Counted from the stretch's first letter, positions 27,491 to 36,614 are shown. The stretch: 64,000 nucleotides of DNA from Afifella sp. IM 167 (GCF_020144925.1 NZ_NSLC01000004.1:1-64000), one strand, 5' to 3'. Notes: generated from the letters alone by a model not told the origin. Numbers and translations are program-made.

Positions 27491-28090
27491 ATGGCATTCA
27501 CCCTGCCGGACCTTCCCTATTCCTACGACGCGCTCAACCCGCACATGTCGGCAGAAACGCTGGAATATCATCACGATAAGCACCACAACGCGTACTGCAC
27601 GACCATGAACGACATGATCAAGGGTACCGAATACGAGAACATGGACCTTGAGGAGATCGTAAAGAAGAGCCACACGGACAACCCGAAGCTCTTCAACCAA
27701 GCCGGGCAGTTCTACAACCACATCCATTTCTGGAAGTGGATGAAGGCAGGCGGCGGCGGCCGTTCCCTTCCGGGCGGGCTCGCCAGCCAGATCGACAGCG
27801 ATCTCGGCTCGTTCGACGAATTCCGCAGCAAGTTCATCGATGCCGGCAAGGGCCAGTTCGGTTCAGGCTGGGCATGGCTCGCCATGAAGGACGGCAAGCT
27901 TTCCGTCATGAACACGCCGAACGGCGAGAACCCGCTCGTGCACGGCGCCACCCCGCTTCTCGGCGTCGATGTGTGGGAGCATTCCTATTACATCGACTAC
28001 CGCAACGCCCGGCCGAAGTATCTCGAGGCCTGGTTCGACAACCTCGTCAACTGGGACTACGTCGCCGAACTCTACGAAGGCGCGAAGTAG
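27491..28090 (+). CDS. sodB: Superoxide dismutase, Fe/Mn family
   Basis: The 199-residue enzyme dismutates superoxide in the cytoplasm. The metal ligands are visible: His in LEYHHDKHHNAY, His in FYNHIHFWKWM, and Asp and His in GVDVWEHSYYIDY. The sequence QFGSGWAWL with Gln-Phe-Gly-Ser points to the iron/cambialistic group. The ATG at 27491 has GAGGAG upstream; the longer open frame is not conserved. A strong terminator follows. Confidence 0.96.
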   Translation: MAFTLPDLPYSYDALNPHMSAETLEYHHDKHHNAYCTTMNDMIKGTEYENMDLEEIVKKSHTDNPKLFNQAGQFYNHIHFWKWMKAGGGGRSLPGGLASQIDSDLGSFDEFRSKFIDAGKGQFGSGWAWLAMKDGKLSVMNTPNGENPLVHGATPLLGVDVWEHSYYIDYRNARPKYLEAWFDNLVNWDYVAELYEGAK

Positions 28091-28112
28091 GCTCCGTCGC
28101 TGGAAGAGACCG

Positions 28113-28141
28113 AAGCCCCGGCCATCCGGCCGGGGCTTTTT
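28113..28141 (+). terminator. Rho-independent terminator of sodB
   Basis: AAGCCCCGGCC and GGCCGGGGCTT pair around ATCC or nearby bases and are followed by TTTTT. Confidence 0.88.
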
Positions 28142-28193
28142 CATGCCCGCCGGTCCAGCACGTCGGCTCCGATGGCCGGCGCACGTGTCCCTT

Positions 28194-28484
28194 CTATCGG
28201 CCGATCCGCTCGCAGCGCATCAGGCCGGGCAGATCCGCCCAGGTCTGGACCTCGCTCACCCAGCGCCGGCACAGATACTCGCTCGGAAAACAGGCGCGCG
28301 CCGAGACCGGCCACACCCAGTCGTTCAAGGGGTCGATGCGCCGGCCGGAAAAGGTGCCCATCCACGGGCCCGCGCCCGCCTCGCAGGGACCTCCCCCGCG
28401 CGGCGGCGGCGGATCGCTCAACCCGGCGGCCGCCGTGCCGATGGTCGCCGCCAGCAACGCGGCGGCGCAAAGAATGCCTCTCAT
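28194..28484 (-). CDS. Small secreted protein, Cys-rich
   Basis: The 96-residue protein has a signal peptide (MRGILCAAALLAATIGTAAA) and a C-terminal core ACFPSEYLCRRWVSEVQTW followed by MRCERIGR. That core resembles the C-terminus of the small secreted protein at 29997-30338 (GCFRTEAECRRFINE, MRCEPG), so the two are likely paralogues on either side of the cytochrome pair. The ATG at 28484 starts the signal peptide. Function is unknown. Confidence 0.7.
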   Translation of the reverse strand: MRGILCAAALLAATIGTAAAGLSDPPPPRGGGPCEAGAGPWMGTFSGRRIDPLNDWVWPVSARACFPSEYLCRRWVSEVQTWADLPGLMRCERIGR

Positions 28485-28614
28485 CACGCTTCCTCCCCGG
28501 AATTCCGCCCATCTCACACCTGCGTGAAGACCTTCTGACGCGGCGATCGGCGGTGGGCGAGCCATCGCGCGCCCCTATAATATGGCGCGCCCGCAATATT
28601 TGGAGATTTGCCCG

Positions 28615-29076
28615 ATGATCCGAAGCCTGACGCTTGCCCTTCTCGTTTCCTCCGCCGTCGCTGTCGGCGCCGCCTATGCGCAGGACATGATCTCCGGAGA
28701 GGACGCCATCTCGGCACGCCAGTCGATCATGAAATCCTTCGGCGCCTCCGCAAAGGTCGGCGGCGGCATGATGAAGGGGGAAATCCCCTACAATCCGGCG
28801 GTCGGGGCCATGGTCATCGCCACGATCAACGCCGGCGCCCATTCGGTCGGCCATTTCTTCCCGGAAGATTCCAAGACCGGTGGCGACACCGAGGCTTCGC
28901 CGAAGATCTGGGAGGACATGGCGGGCTTCAACGCCAAGATCGAGGAGCTGCAGTCCTCCACCGAGATGGCGATGGCGAGTCCGCCGGCCGATCTCGACGC
29001 CTTCAAGGCCGCCTTCGGCGACATCGCCAAGAACTGCAAGTCCTGCCACGAGGACTACAAGCTCGACAAGAACTGA
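28615..29076 (+). CDS. Class II cytochrome c (c556/c' type)
   Basis: The 153-residue protein has a signal peptide cleaved after AYAQ and a four-helix cytochrome domain with the haem site CKSCH near the C-terminus, as in cytochromes c' and c556. It would be a periplasmic electron carrier or gas-binding protein. The start at 28615 begins the signal peptide. It lies six bases before a dihaem cytochrome gene, so the two are one operon and probably pass electrons to one another. Confidence 0.9.
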   Translation: MIRSLTLALLVSSAVAVGAAYAQDMISGEDAISARQSIMKSFGASAKVGGGMMKGEIPYNPAVGAMVIATINAGAHSVGHFFPEDSKTGGDTEASPKIWEDMAGFNAKIEELQSSTEMAMASPPADLDAFKAAFGDIAKNCKSCHEDYKLDKN

Positions 29077-29082
29077 TCCTTG

Positions 29083-29988
29083 ATGGTGAAGAAGCTTGCG
29101 GCGGCGGTCGTCGTTCTGGCGGTCCTCGCCGCCGCCACTTTCTGGTTCCTGACGGCGCCGCGGCCGCTTGAGGCGGCGGCGCTGCCCGCCCATGAGGCGG
29201 ACCTTGAGAACGGCGAGAGGATGTTCATCGTCGGCGGCTGCGCGAACTGCCATGCGGCGCCGAAGGCGAAGGGCGAAGAGCGGCTGAAACTCGGGGGCGG
29301 CCTGGAGCTCGCCACGGATTTCGGCACGTTCCGCGTGCCCAACATCTCGCCCGACGAAGCGACCGGCATCGGCGGCTGGAGCGACATCGACTTCGTCAAC
29401 GCCATGAAGCGGGGGCTCGCTCCGGACGGTTCCTATCTCTATCCGGCCTTTCCCTACATCTCCTACACGCGCATGCATGTGGAGGACATGCTGGACCTCA
29501 AGGCCTATCTCGATACGCTGCCGGCCGTCTCGCAGGAGGTCGCCGGTCACGACCTTTCCTTCCCTTTCAATGTCCGGCGCGGCATGGGGCTGTGGAACCG
29601 GCTCAACCTGACGCACAAGCCGGTGGTGGAGGTGGCGGAGAGCGACGCAAAGCTCGTCCTCGGCCGCTACCTGGTGGAAGGTCCGGGCCATTGCGGCGAG
29701 TGCCATACGCCGCGCGACGCCATCGGCGGCATGCAGCGGTCAGAGTGGCTCGCCGGCGCGCCGAACCCGGAAGGCAAGGGGAAGATCCCCAACATCACGC
29801 CTTCCGAGGAAGGGCTCGGCGCGTGGAGCGAGGCGGATATCGCCTACTTCTTCGAAAGCGGCTTCACGCCGGATTTCGATTCCGTCGGCGGCTCGATGGT
29901 GGCGGTGCAGGAGGAGCTGGCGAAGCTTCAGCCGGGCGACCGCGAGGCGATCGCCGCCTATCTCAAGGCCGTGCCGCCCCGGCCGTAG
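29083..29988 (+). CDS. Dihaem c-type cytochrome, membrane-anchored
   Basis: This 301-residue protein has an N-terminal helix (AAAVVVLAVLAAATFWFL) and two class I cytochrome c domains, with haem sites CANCH (about residue 47) and CGECH (about residue 203), each followed by a distal region such as FRVPNISPDEATGIGGWS and IPNITPSEEGLGAWSEADI. It resembles the cytochrome subunits that serve periplasmic alcohol, aldehyde or gluconate dehydrogenases. No dehydrogenase is beside it; PaoABC lies 3 kb away but is a different type. ATG at 29083 is preferred over the TTG at 29080. Confidence 0.9.
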   Translation: MVKKLAAAVVVLAVLAAATFWFLTAPRPLEAAALPAHEADLENGERMFIVGGCANCHAAPKAKGEERLKLGGGLELATDFGTFRVPNISPDEATGIGGWSDIDFVNAMKRGLAPDGSYLYPAFPYISYTRMHVEDMLDLKAYLDTLPAVSQEVAGHDLSFPFNVRRGMGLWNRLNLTHKPVVEVAESDAKLVLGRYLVEGPGHCGECHTPRDAIGGMQRSEWLAGAPNPEGKGKIPNITPSEEGLGAWSEADIAYFFESGFTPDFDSVGGSMVAVQEELAKLQPGDREAIAAYLKAVPPRP

Positions 29989-29996
29989 CCGCTTCG

Positions 29997-30338
29997 CTAG
30001 CGAATCGCGCGGGCCGGCACGCCCGGCTCGCAGCGCATGCCGATCAGGCGGCCGTCGGCGAAGCTCAGCCCCTCGTTGATGAAGCGCCTGCACTCCGCCT
30101 CGGTGCGGAAGCAGCCCTCGGCGTGGAAGGGCATCACGCCGCCGTCGAGGTCGTTCGTGATCGGCCGGCTCTGGGCTGAGACCCAGCCGAACCACAGGCT
30201 TGCCGGATCGTAGCGCGCCGTCAGCGCGGCGCAGGTGCCGACCCCCTTGTCGAAACGGAACGGGCTCGCGGCGGCGGGACTTGCGGCAGCGCCGGCAAGA
30301 ACGAGGCCGGCGAGAGAGACGGCGACGAAGCGGTGCAT
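29997..30338 (-). CDS. Small secreted protein, Cys-rich
   Basis: The 113-residue protein has a signal peptide ending ASPAAA and a conserved-looking C-terminus GCFRTEAECRRFINEGLSF followed by IGMRCEPGVPARAI. The ATG at 30338 has GGAGG upstream. It is related to the small secreted protein at 28194-28484. It converges on the dihaem cytochrome gene with an eight-base gap. Function is unknown. Confidence 0.72.
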   Translation of the reverse strand: MHRFVAVSLAGLVLAGAAASPAAASPFRFDKGVGTCAALTARYDPASLWFGWVSAQSRPITNDLDGGVMPFHAEGCFRTEAECRRFINEGLSFADGRLIGMRCEPGVPARAIR

Positions 30339-30405
30339 GGAGAACCTCCAGGTTGTCCGAGAAATCAAGTTGCCCCGAGGGCGGTTCCCCGCAGACCGCA
30401 GCGGG

Positions 30406-31260
30406 TCAGCTATGCGCCCAGTCCCAATACAGCGCGCGGGCGCGTATGCCCAGAGGTCCCGGCTGCAGGTCGCGATCCTCGATCCGGGTGACGGGCACGA
30501 CCTTGGAATAGTTGCCGGTCGAGAATATCTCGTCGGCAGCCATGAAGTCGGCGATCGTCAGGGCCTGCTCGCGCACCTCGATGCCGGCTTCGCGCAGGAT
30601 GGCGATGACGCGCTGGCGGGTGATGCCGTTGAGGAAAGTGCCGTTCGGCACGGGCGTGAAGACGACGCCGTCGCGCGCCATGAAGATGTTGGACGTGCCG
30701 GTCTCGGCGACGTTGCCGAGCATGTCGCGCACCAGCGCGTTGTCGAAGCCGCGCGATTTGGCCTCCAGGATCGCCCGGCCGTTGTTGGGATAAAGGCAGC
30801 CAGCCTTGGCGTTGGTCGGCGCGCATTCGATGGTCGGGCGGCGATAGGGCGAGAGCGTCACCGAAAAGCCCTTCGGCTCCAGCGCCGGCGTCTCGTACAT
30901 GCACAGGCAGAAGCGCGTCGAGGCGGCGAGAGCCGGCACGGACATGAAGCCGCCCTCCTCCGCCCAGTACATGGGACGGATGTAGAGCGCGGCCGTGTCG
31001 TCAAACTTCTTCGCGCCTTCGGCCGCGAGCGCCATCATCGCCTCCACCTCCATGGTCGGCTGTAGACCGAGCGCGAGAGCCGAGGCGTTGAGCCGGGCGC
31101 AATGGAGGTCGAGGTCCGGCATGATGCCCTCGAAGCGGCGGGCACCGTCGAAGACGGAGGAGCCGAGCCACATGGCATGGCTGCGCGGGCCGAGGATCGG
31201 CACGTTGCCCTCGTGCCATTCGCCTTCGAGCCATGTCCAGGTTTGCGACCACTCAGCCAT
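30406..31260 (-). CDS. Branched-chain amino acid aminotransferase-like (class IV)
   Basis: The 284-residue protein is a PLP fold-type IV aminotransferase. The catalytic lysine is in APTNAKAGCLYPNN; SSVFDGARRFEG, the phosphate-site GTSNIFMARDG and FLNGITRQRVIAI are typical. It would convert branched-chain amino acids to their 2-oxo acids, but this short clade is often a paralogue of the main IlvE with uncertain substrates, and D-amino-acid or aminodeoxychorismate activities are close relatives. Confidence 0.85.
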   Translation of the reverse strand: MAEWSQTWTWLEGEWHEGNVPILGPRSHAMWLGSSVFDGARRFEGIMPDLDLHCARLNASALALGLQPTMEVEAMMALAAEGAKKFDDTAALYIRPMYWAEEGGFMSVPALAASTRFCLCMYETPALEPKGFSVTLSPYRRPTIECAPTNAKAGCLYPNNGRAILEAKSRGFDNALVRDMLGNVAETGTSNIFMARDGVVFTPVPNGTFLNGITRQRVIAILREAGIEVREQALTIADFMAADEIFSTGNYSKVVPVTRIEDRDLQPGPLGIRARALYWDWAHS

Positions 31261-31416
31261 GATGTCCTCTCTTTCGCACCCCTCCTAGCGCCGCATATGC
31301 GGTCAAGGTGAGAGGTGCGCTGATTCCGCCCTTGCGGCCGGTGCGGCCGTGACCCTCCGCGGTAGCCTGAACGGCCGGGCCTTGCTAGACACTACAGCCT
31401 GACAAAGGGGCGACAA

Positions 31417-32091
31417 ATGGCGAGGCGACAAATGGCACCTGCGATCTTCGTCTTCGACGCCTATGGCACGCTCTTCGACGTGCATGCGGCCGTGCGCCGG
31501 CATGCCGAGGCGGTCGGGCCGGATGCGGACCGGCTCTCCGCCCACTGGCGTGCCAAGCAGCTGGAATATTCCTGGGTGCGCTCCATGATGGGCCGCTACC
31601 GCGACTTCTGGAGCCTGACGGAAGAGGCGCTCGACCACGCCTTCCTGACCTTCCCGCAGGCCGATTCCTCGATGAAGCCGGCGCTGCTGGAGGCCTATCG
31701 CAGGCTCGACTGCTATCCCGAGGTGCCCAAGGCGCTGAAGCGGCTGAAAGAGGAGGGCAAGGAACTCGCCATCCTCTCCAACGGCTCGCCGGAGATGCTC
31801 GCCTCGGCCGTCACCGCCGCCGGGCTCGGCGGCCTTTTCGACGCCGTCCTGTCCGTCGACGAGCTCAGGATCTACAAGACGGACGAGCGGGCCTACGAGC
31901 TGGTGACCACGCGATTTCGCGTCTATCCGGAGGCCGTTTCCTTCCAGTCCTCCAATCGCTGGGACATTGCCGGAGCCACCGCCTTCGGCTTCCGCACCGT
32001 GTGGATCAACCGCGCCGGCGCAGCAGACGAATACCACGACCTCGCCCCGGCCGCCGTGCTGCCGAGCCTTGAGGGCCTGACGCGGCTCTGA
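31417..32091 (+). CDS. Haloacid dehalogenase, type II
   Basis: This protein of about 224 residues belongs to the L-2-haloacid dehalogenase branch of the HAD superfamily. The nucleophile Asp is in VFDAYGTLFDV, and the branch markers YSWVRSMMGRY, LSNGSPEML and SSNRWDIAGA are all present. It would release halide from short 2-haloacids with inversion; physiological substrates may differ. The start is ambiguous: the sequence GGCGACAAATGGC is duplicated, giving ATGs at 31417 and 31432; AAAGGGG precedes the first. Confidence 0.88.
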   Translation: MARRQMAPAIFVFDAYGTLFDVHAAVRRHAEAVGPDADRLSAHWRAKQLEYSWVRSMMGRYRDFWSLTEEALDHAFLTFPQADSSMKPALLEAYRRLDCYPEVPKALKRLKEEGKELAILSNGSPEMLASAVTAAGLGGLFDAVLSVDELRIYKTDERAYELVTTRFRVYPEAVSFQSSNRWDIAGATAFGFRTVWINRAGAADEYHDLAPAAVLPSLEGLTRL

Positions 32092-32109
32092 AGCGTCGCG
32101 TGAGGAGCG

Positions 32110-32703
32110 TCAGTCGCGCGCCGTCCCGCCCCGGGTCAGCCCATCGAGAAACATGTCGGCGAGGCGAATGACGTCCTCCTCCCAGCCCGGCTGGCTGCGC
32201 ACCAGGCTCATGCCGACCAGCGTCAGGAGGATGTCGTCGGCCTTCACGTCGTCCCGGATGCGCCCGGCGGCGACGGCGCGGCCAAGGAGGAGGCCGATCG
32301 CGCCCGTCAGCCGGCTGTAGGAATAGGTGTAGACTTCCGAGGACTTGTCGACGGCGAGCGCCAGCGCCGTCAGCATGCCCTGCTTGGTGGCGATCATGCG
32401 GATATTGGCGTGCATCCAGGCGCGCAGCGCGGCAACCGGCTCCTCTTCGCGTGCGAGCCTTTCGGAAAGTTCCGCCAGTTGGTCCGCCTCGCGCCGGTAG
32501 ACGGCTTCGAACAGCGCCTCGCGGGTCGGGAAATGCCGGTAGAGCGTGCCGATGCCGACACCCGCCTCCCGGGCAACGCCTTCCAATGTCGCCTGCCCTC
32601 CCCTGGTGCGAAACACCTCGGAGGCGGCCTGAAGCAGGCGGTCGCGATTTCGGACCGAATCGGCGCGCGGCCGGCGCATTGGCTTTGAAGTTTTCCGTTC
32701 CAT
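32110..32703 (-). CDS. TetR family transcriptional regulator
   Basis: This 197-residue regulator has an N-terminal TetR helix-turn-helix: RDRLLQAASEVF, ATLEGVAREAGVGIGTLYRHFPTREALFEAVY. The C-terminal ligand domain is of the YcdC/TetR_C_33-like type. It is divergent from the paoABC operon with an 81-base spacer before the first pao start, so it probably represses that operon until an aldehyde or aromatic inducer is bound (inference from position). Confidence 0.9.
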   Translation of the reverse strand: MERKTSKPMRRPRADSVRNRDRLLQAASEVFRTRGGQATLEGVAREAGVGIGTLYRHFPTREALFEAVYRREADQLAELSERLAREEEPVAALRAWMHANIRMIATKQGMLTALALAVDKSSEVYTYSYSRLTGAIGLLLGRAVAAGRIRDDVKADDILLTLVGMSLVRSQPGWEEDVIRLADMFLDGLTRGGTARD

Positions 32704-32784
32704 CTATTCTTCTGCAGCACCAACCCTTGAAAACGGAGGGTGCCTCCATATATGCGCCGCCATCCACAGCGAAAAGGTGGCCGC

Positions 32785-33282
32785 ATGAACCTTACTATCA
32801 GCCTCACCATCAATGGCGAGCCGCGATCGATCGACCTCGACGATCCGCGCGTCACGCTCCTCGATCTGTTGCGGGAACGCCTTCACCTTACCGGCACCAA
32901 GAAGGGTTGCGACAGGGGACAGTGCGGCGCGTGTACGATCCTTGTCGACGGACAGCGCATCAATTCCTGCCTTGCCCTCGCCGTCAGCCATGACGGGGCC
33001 GACATCCGCACCATCGAAGGGCTCGCCGAGAACGGCCAGCTGCATCCGGTGCAGGAGGCCTTCATCGCCCATGACGGCTTCCAGTGCGGCTACTGCACGC
33101 CCGGGCAGATCATGAGCGCCGTCGGCCTCATCGCCGAAGGCCATGCCGGCGACGATCCGGAGCGGGTGCGCGAGCTGATGAGCGGCAATCTCTGCCGCTG
33201 CGGCGCCTACAGGGGCATCACGGAAGCCGTGCTCGAGGCCGAGGCGAAACTTTCCGAGCGCGACAGGAGTGCTGCGGCATGA
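32785..33282 (+). CDS. paoA: Aldehyde oxidoreductase iron-sulfur subunit (PaoA type)
   Basis: This subunit of about 165 residues carries two [2Fe-2S] clusters. The plant-ferredoxin-like cluster is bound by GTKKGCDRGQCGACT and SCLALA, and the second by FQCGYCTPGQ and GNLCRCGAY. It feeds electrons from the molybdenum site to FAD. The ATG at 32785 is chosen since homologues start near here; the frame upstream adds a basic stretch that could be a short Tat-type leader but lacks a twin arginine followed by a hydrophobic core. The stop overlaps paoB by four bases. Confidence 0.92.
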   Translation: MNLTISLTINGEPRSIDLDDPRVTLLDLLRERLHLTGTKKGCDRGQCGACTILVDGQRINSCLALAVSHDGADIRTIEGLAENGQLHPVQEAFIAHDGFQCGYCTPGQIMSAVGLIAEGHAGDDPERVRELMSGNLCRCGAYRGITEAVLEAEAKLSERDRSAAA

Positions 33283-34337
33283 ACCGGTTCGACTATATCC
33301 GCCCGAAAAACGTCGCCGAGGCCGTCGCGGCCGCTTCCGAGCCGGGTTCGGCCTATCTTGCCGCCGGCACCAACCTTCTCGACCTGATGAAGGGCGGGGT
33401 CAGCCGGCCGGAGCGTCTCGTCGACGTCACCCATCTGCCGGGCCTCGATCGGATCGAGACGCTTGCCGATGGCGCCATGCGCATCGGCGCGCTCGTGAAG
33501 AATTCCGAACTCGCCTATGACGAGGCCTTTTCGGCCCGCTTTCCCGCCGTCGCCGAAGCGCTTCTTTCCGGCGCCTCCGCGCAGCTCAGAAACGCCGCGA
33601 CCGTCGGCGGCAATCTCCTGCAGCGCACGCGCTGCGCCTACTTCTACGACACTGCCAGCGCCTGCAACAAACGCGCGCCGGGCTCCGGCTGCGACGCCAT
33701 CGGCGGCGAGAACCACGGCCACGCCGTTCTCGGCTGGAGCGAGCATTGCATCGCCACCCATCCGTCGGACTTCTGCGTGCCGCTGACGGCGCTCGGCGCC
33801 ATCGTCAAGATCGAGGGCAAGGACGGGCGGCGCGACGTGCCGATCACCGACTTCTACCTGCTGCCGGGCGACACGCCGGACAGGGAGAACGTGCTTTCTC
33901 CGGGCGAGATGATCGTCGGGGTCCGCCTGCCGGCCGAAGCCGCCGGTTTCGCCGCGAACCAGCGCTACCTGAAAGTCCGCGAGCGGACCTCCTATGCCTT
34001 CGCCGTCGTCTCGGCGGCTGCCGCGCTCCGGATAGAGGACGGCACCATCGCCGAAGCGCGTCTGGCGCTCGGCGGCGTCGCCGCCCGGCCGTGGCGCGCC
34101 ATCGAGGCCGAAGCCGCCCTTGCCGGGGCTCCGGCGAGCCGCGCCTCGTTCGAGAAAGCCGCCGAAGCCGCTTTCGCCGATGCCAGGCCCTCCGGCGACA
34201 ACGCCTACAAGATCGCGCTCGGCAAGCGCATCGTCACCCGCGCCCTCGCGATGGCCGCCTCGGGCACGCCCGAGGTGATGCCGGCGCTCCCCGCTTCGCC
34301 CTTCGCGCCCCTTTCGGAAGGTGTCATCCATGTCTGA
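33279..34337 (+). CDS. paoB: Aldehyde oxidoreductase FAD subunit (PaoB type)
   Basis: The 352-residue flavoprotein belongs to the CO dehydrogenase/xanthine dehydrogenase FAD family: YLAAGTNLLDLMKGG, RNAATVGGNLLQRTRC and the C-terminal CODH domain (YLKVRERTSYAFAVVSAAAAL). Cysteines C119, C129, C138 and C157 lie in the insertion that binds an extra [4Fe-4S] cluster in E. coli PaoB/YagS. ATG overlaps the paoA stop (ATGA), and its own stop overlaps paoC by eight bases. Confidence 0.92.
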   Translation: MNRFDYIRPKNVAEAVAAASEPGSAYLAAGTNLLDLMKGGVSRPERLVDVTHLPGLDRIETLADGAMRIGALVKNSELAYDEAFSARFPAVAEALLSGASAQLRNAATVGGNLLQRTRCAYFYDTASACNKRAPGSGCDAIGGENHGHAVLGWSEHCIATHPSDFCVPLTALGAIVKIEGKDGRRDVPITDFYLLPGDTPDRENVLSPGEMIVGVRLPAEAAGFAANQRYLKVRERTSYAFAVVSAAAALRIEDGTIAEARLALGGVAARPWRAIEAEAALAGAPASRASFEKAAEAAFADARPSGDNAYKIALGKRIVTRALAMAASGTPEVMPALPASPFAPLSEGVIHV

Positions 34338-36582
34338 GATCGCACAGCTCCAGCCCGGCCCGCGCATGCGCCACGGCTCCAATATCGGCCAGCCGCTGAC
34401 CCGCAGCGAGGGCCGGCTCAAAGTCACCGGCGGCGCCACCTATGCAGCCGACAACCATCCCGACGGCCTCCTCCATGCCGTCATCGTGCCGGCGAGCATC
34501 GCCCGCGGCCGCGTCGTCTCTCTCGACGTCGCGGCGGCCAAGGCCCATCCCGGCGTCGTCGAGGTGATGACGCCGGAAAACCGGCCGCCGCTCGCGATGG
34601 ATCCATACGAGAAGTCGAATCCGCTGATGTTCCGCATGAATCTCCTCAAGGACGATACGGTCCGCTACGCGGGCGAGCCGATCGCCGTCGTGGTCGCCGA
34701 GACGCTGGAGGCGGCAAAGGAAGGCGCCATCCTTCTCGCACCGCGCTACGAGGCGGAGCGCCCCGAGGTCACGCTCGACGGCGACGTCTTCAAGCCCCAG
34801 GCTGTCGGCCCCGGCATGCCGGCCGAGGCCACCAAAGGCGATGTCGAAGCCGCTCTCGCTTCGGCTGCAAAGCGCGTCGAAGCGACCTATGAAACGCCGC
34901 CGCAGTACCACAACGCCATGGAGCCGCATGCGGTCGTCGCCCGTTTCGACGGCGACAAGCTCCAGCTCGACATGCCGACGCAGGGATTGGCCATGTCGCG
35001 GATGCGGATCGCCGGCCTCTTCGGGCTGAAGCCGGAAAACATCCATATCCGCAGCCCCTTCCTCGGCGGCGGCTTCGGCTCCAAGGGCTCCGTTTCGAGC
35101 CCGGAGGCACTCGGCATCCTCGCGGCCAAACTCACCGGACGCCCGGTCAAGCTCGTTCTCGCCCGCGAAGAGATGTTCGGGTCGGTCGGCCATCGCGGCC
35201 AGACGCGCCAGACGATCAAGCTCGGCCTCGACGAAACCGGGGCCCTCACCGCGTTCGACCACCTCACCCGCGCCGCCACCAGCCGTTTCGACGATTTCGT
35301 CGAACCCGCCTCGGGCGTCGGCCAGGCGCTCTACAAGGTGCCGGCGCTCCACACTTCCCATGAGGCGGTGCGGATCGATACCGGCACCCCCTCCTTCATG
35401 CGCGCGCCCGGCGAGGCGTCGGGCTCGATCGCCTTCGAAAGCGCCATCGACGAGGCAGCCTTTGCCGCCGGCATGGACCCCCTCGCCTTCCGACTGAAGA
35501 ACTACGCCGATGTCGAGCCCATTTCCGACAAGCCCTTCTCCTCCAAGGCGCTCAAGGAATGCTACCGGGAGGGTGCCGAACGCTTCGGCTGGCAGGATCG
35601 CCCTCTCGAACCACGCCAGATGCGTGACGGATCGGGCCGCCTTCTCGGCTGGGGCATGGGCACGGCGATCTTCCCTGCGCTCATGTTCCAGGGCAATGCC
35701 CGCGCCGTCATCCGCCGCGACGGCAGCGGTGTGATGGAGGCCGGCGGCCACGATATGGGACAGGGCGCCTGGACGGCGCTCGCCCAGATCGCCGCCGACG
35801 GGCTCGGCCTTCCGATGGAGGCGCTGGAGTTCCGCTCCGGCACTTCCGACCTGCCTGATGCGGGCGTTGCCGGCGGTTCGACGCACACCGCAACGGCCGG
35901 AAACGCCATCTACAGCGCCGGTGCGGCCGTCATCGAGAAACTGACGGCGCTCGCGGTCGGCGATGAGCGCTCGCCGCTCTTCGGCGCCGGCAATGTCGGC
36001 GTGATCGCGCGTGATGGCAGGCTCATCCGCCAGGACGACGAGGGGGTGGGCGAAAGCTATGCCGACATCCTGGAGCGGGCCGATCTCGACGAGATCGAAG
36101 GCAGCGGCCAGGGCGCCGGCGACCCTTCGGCGCAAGAGGCCTATGCTATGTACGCCCATGGCGCCGTCTTCGCTGAGGTCGCCGTAGACCCCGATCTCGG
36201 ACAGATGCGGGTCAACCGCCTTGTCGGCGCCTTCGCAGCCGGGCGGGTGATCAATCCGCGCATGGTGGAGAGCCAGTATCTCGGCGGCATGATCTGGGGC
36301 CTTTCCTTCGCGCTCCACGAAAAGGCCGTTCACGACCGGCGCTCCGGGCGCATCATGAATGCCAATTTCGGCGAATACCATGTGCCGGTGAACGCCGACC
36401 TGCAGGGTATGGAGGCGATCCTCGTGGCCGAGGACGACCCGCATGTGAACCCGCTCGGCATCAAGGGGGTCGGCGAGATCGGCATCACCGGCACGGGGGC
36501 AGCGATCGCCAACGCCGTCTGGCATGCGACCGGTATCCGCGTGCGCCGCTTCCCGATCGGGCTCGCCGACCTTCTCGGCTGA
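34330..36582 (+). CDS. paoC: Aldehyde oxidoreductase molybdenum subunit (PaoC type)
   Basis: The 750-residue catalytic subunit belongs to the xanthine oxidase family. Cofactor-binding motifs are FLGGGFGSKGSVSS, FMRAPGEASGS and GGSTHTATAGNA. The catalytic glutamate lies in KGVGEIGITGTGAAIANAV near the C-terminus. Together the three subunits oxidise aromatic or aliphatic aldehydes to acids. E. coli PaoC is exported by Tat with PaoA; an export signal is not clear here. No PaoD/XdhC-like chaperone gene follows. The ATG at 34330 is preferred over GTG at 34321. Confidence 0.93.
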   Translation: MSEIAQLQPGPRMRHGSNIGQPLTRSEGRLKVTGGATYAADNHPDGLLHAVIVPASIARGRVVSLDVAAAKAHPGVVEVMTPENRPPLAMDPYEKSNPLMFRMNLLKDDTVRYAGEPIAVVVAETLEAAKEGAILLAPRYEAERPEVTLDGDVFKPQAVGPGMPAEATKGDVEAALASAAKRVEATYETPPQYHNAMEPHAVVARFDGDKLQLDMPTQGLAMSRMRIAGLFGLKPENIHIRSPFLGGGFGSKGSVSSPEALGILAAKLTGRPVKLVLAREEMFGSVGHRGQTRQTIKLGLDETGALTAFDHLTRAATSRFDDFVEPASGVGQALYKVPALHTSHEAVRIDTGTPSFMRAPGEASGSIAFESAIDEAAFAAGMDPLAFRLKNYADVEPISDKPFSSKALKECYREGAERFGWQDRPLEPRQMRDGSGRLLGWGMGTAIFPALMFQGNARAVIRRDGSGVMEAGGHDMGQGAWTALAQIAADGLGLPMEALEFRSGTSDLPDAGVAGGSTHTATAGNAIYSAGAAVIEKLTALAVGDERSPLFGAGNVGVIARDGRLIRQDDEGVGESYADILERADLDEIEGSGQGAGDPSAQEAYAMYAHGAVFAEVAVDPDLGQMRVNRLVGAFAAGRVINPRMVESQYLGGMIWGLSFALHEKAVHDRRSGRIMNANFGEYHVPVNADLQGMEAILVAEDDPHVNPLGIKGVGEIGITGTGAAIANAVWHATGIRVRRFPIGLADLLG

Positions 36583-36614
36583 GCGGCCGCCACCCCGCTC
36601 CGCCTGGGGCGGGC

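Noticed and set aside
34324-36525. A 733-codon frame antisense to paoC.
   Set aside because: Same composition effect; the paoC frame carries all cofactor motifs.
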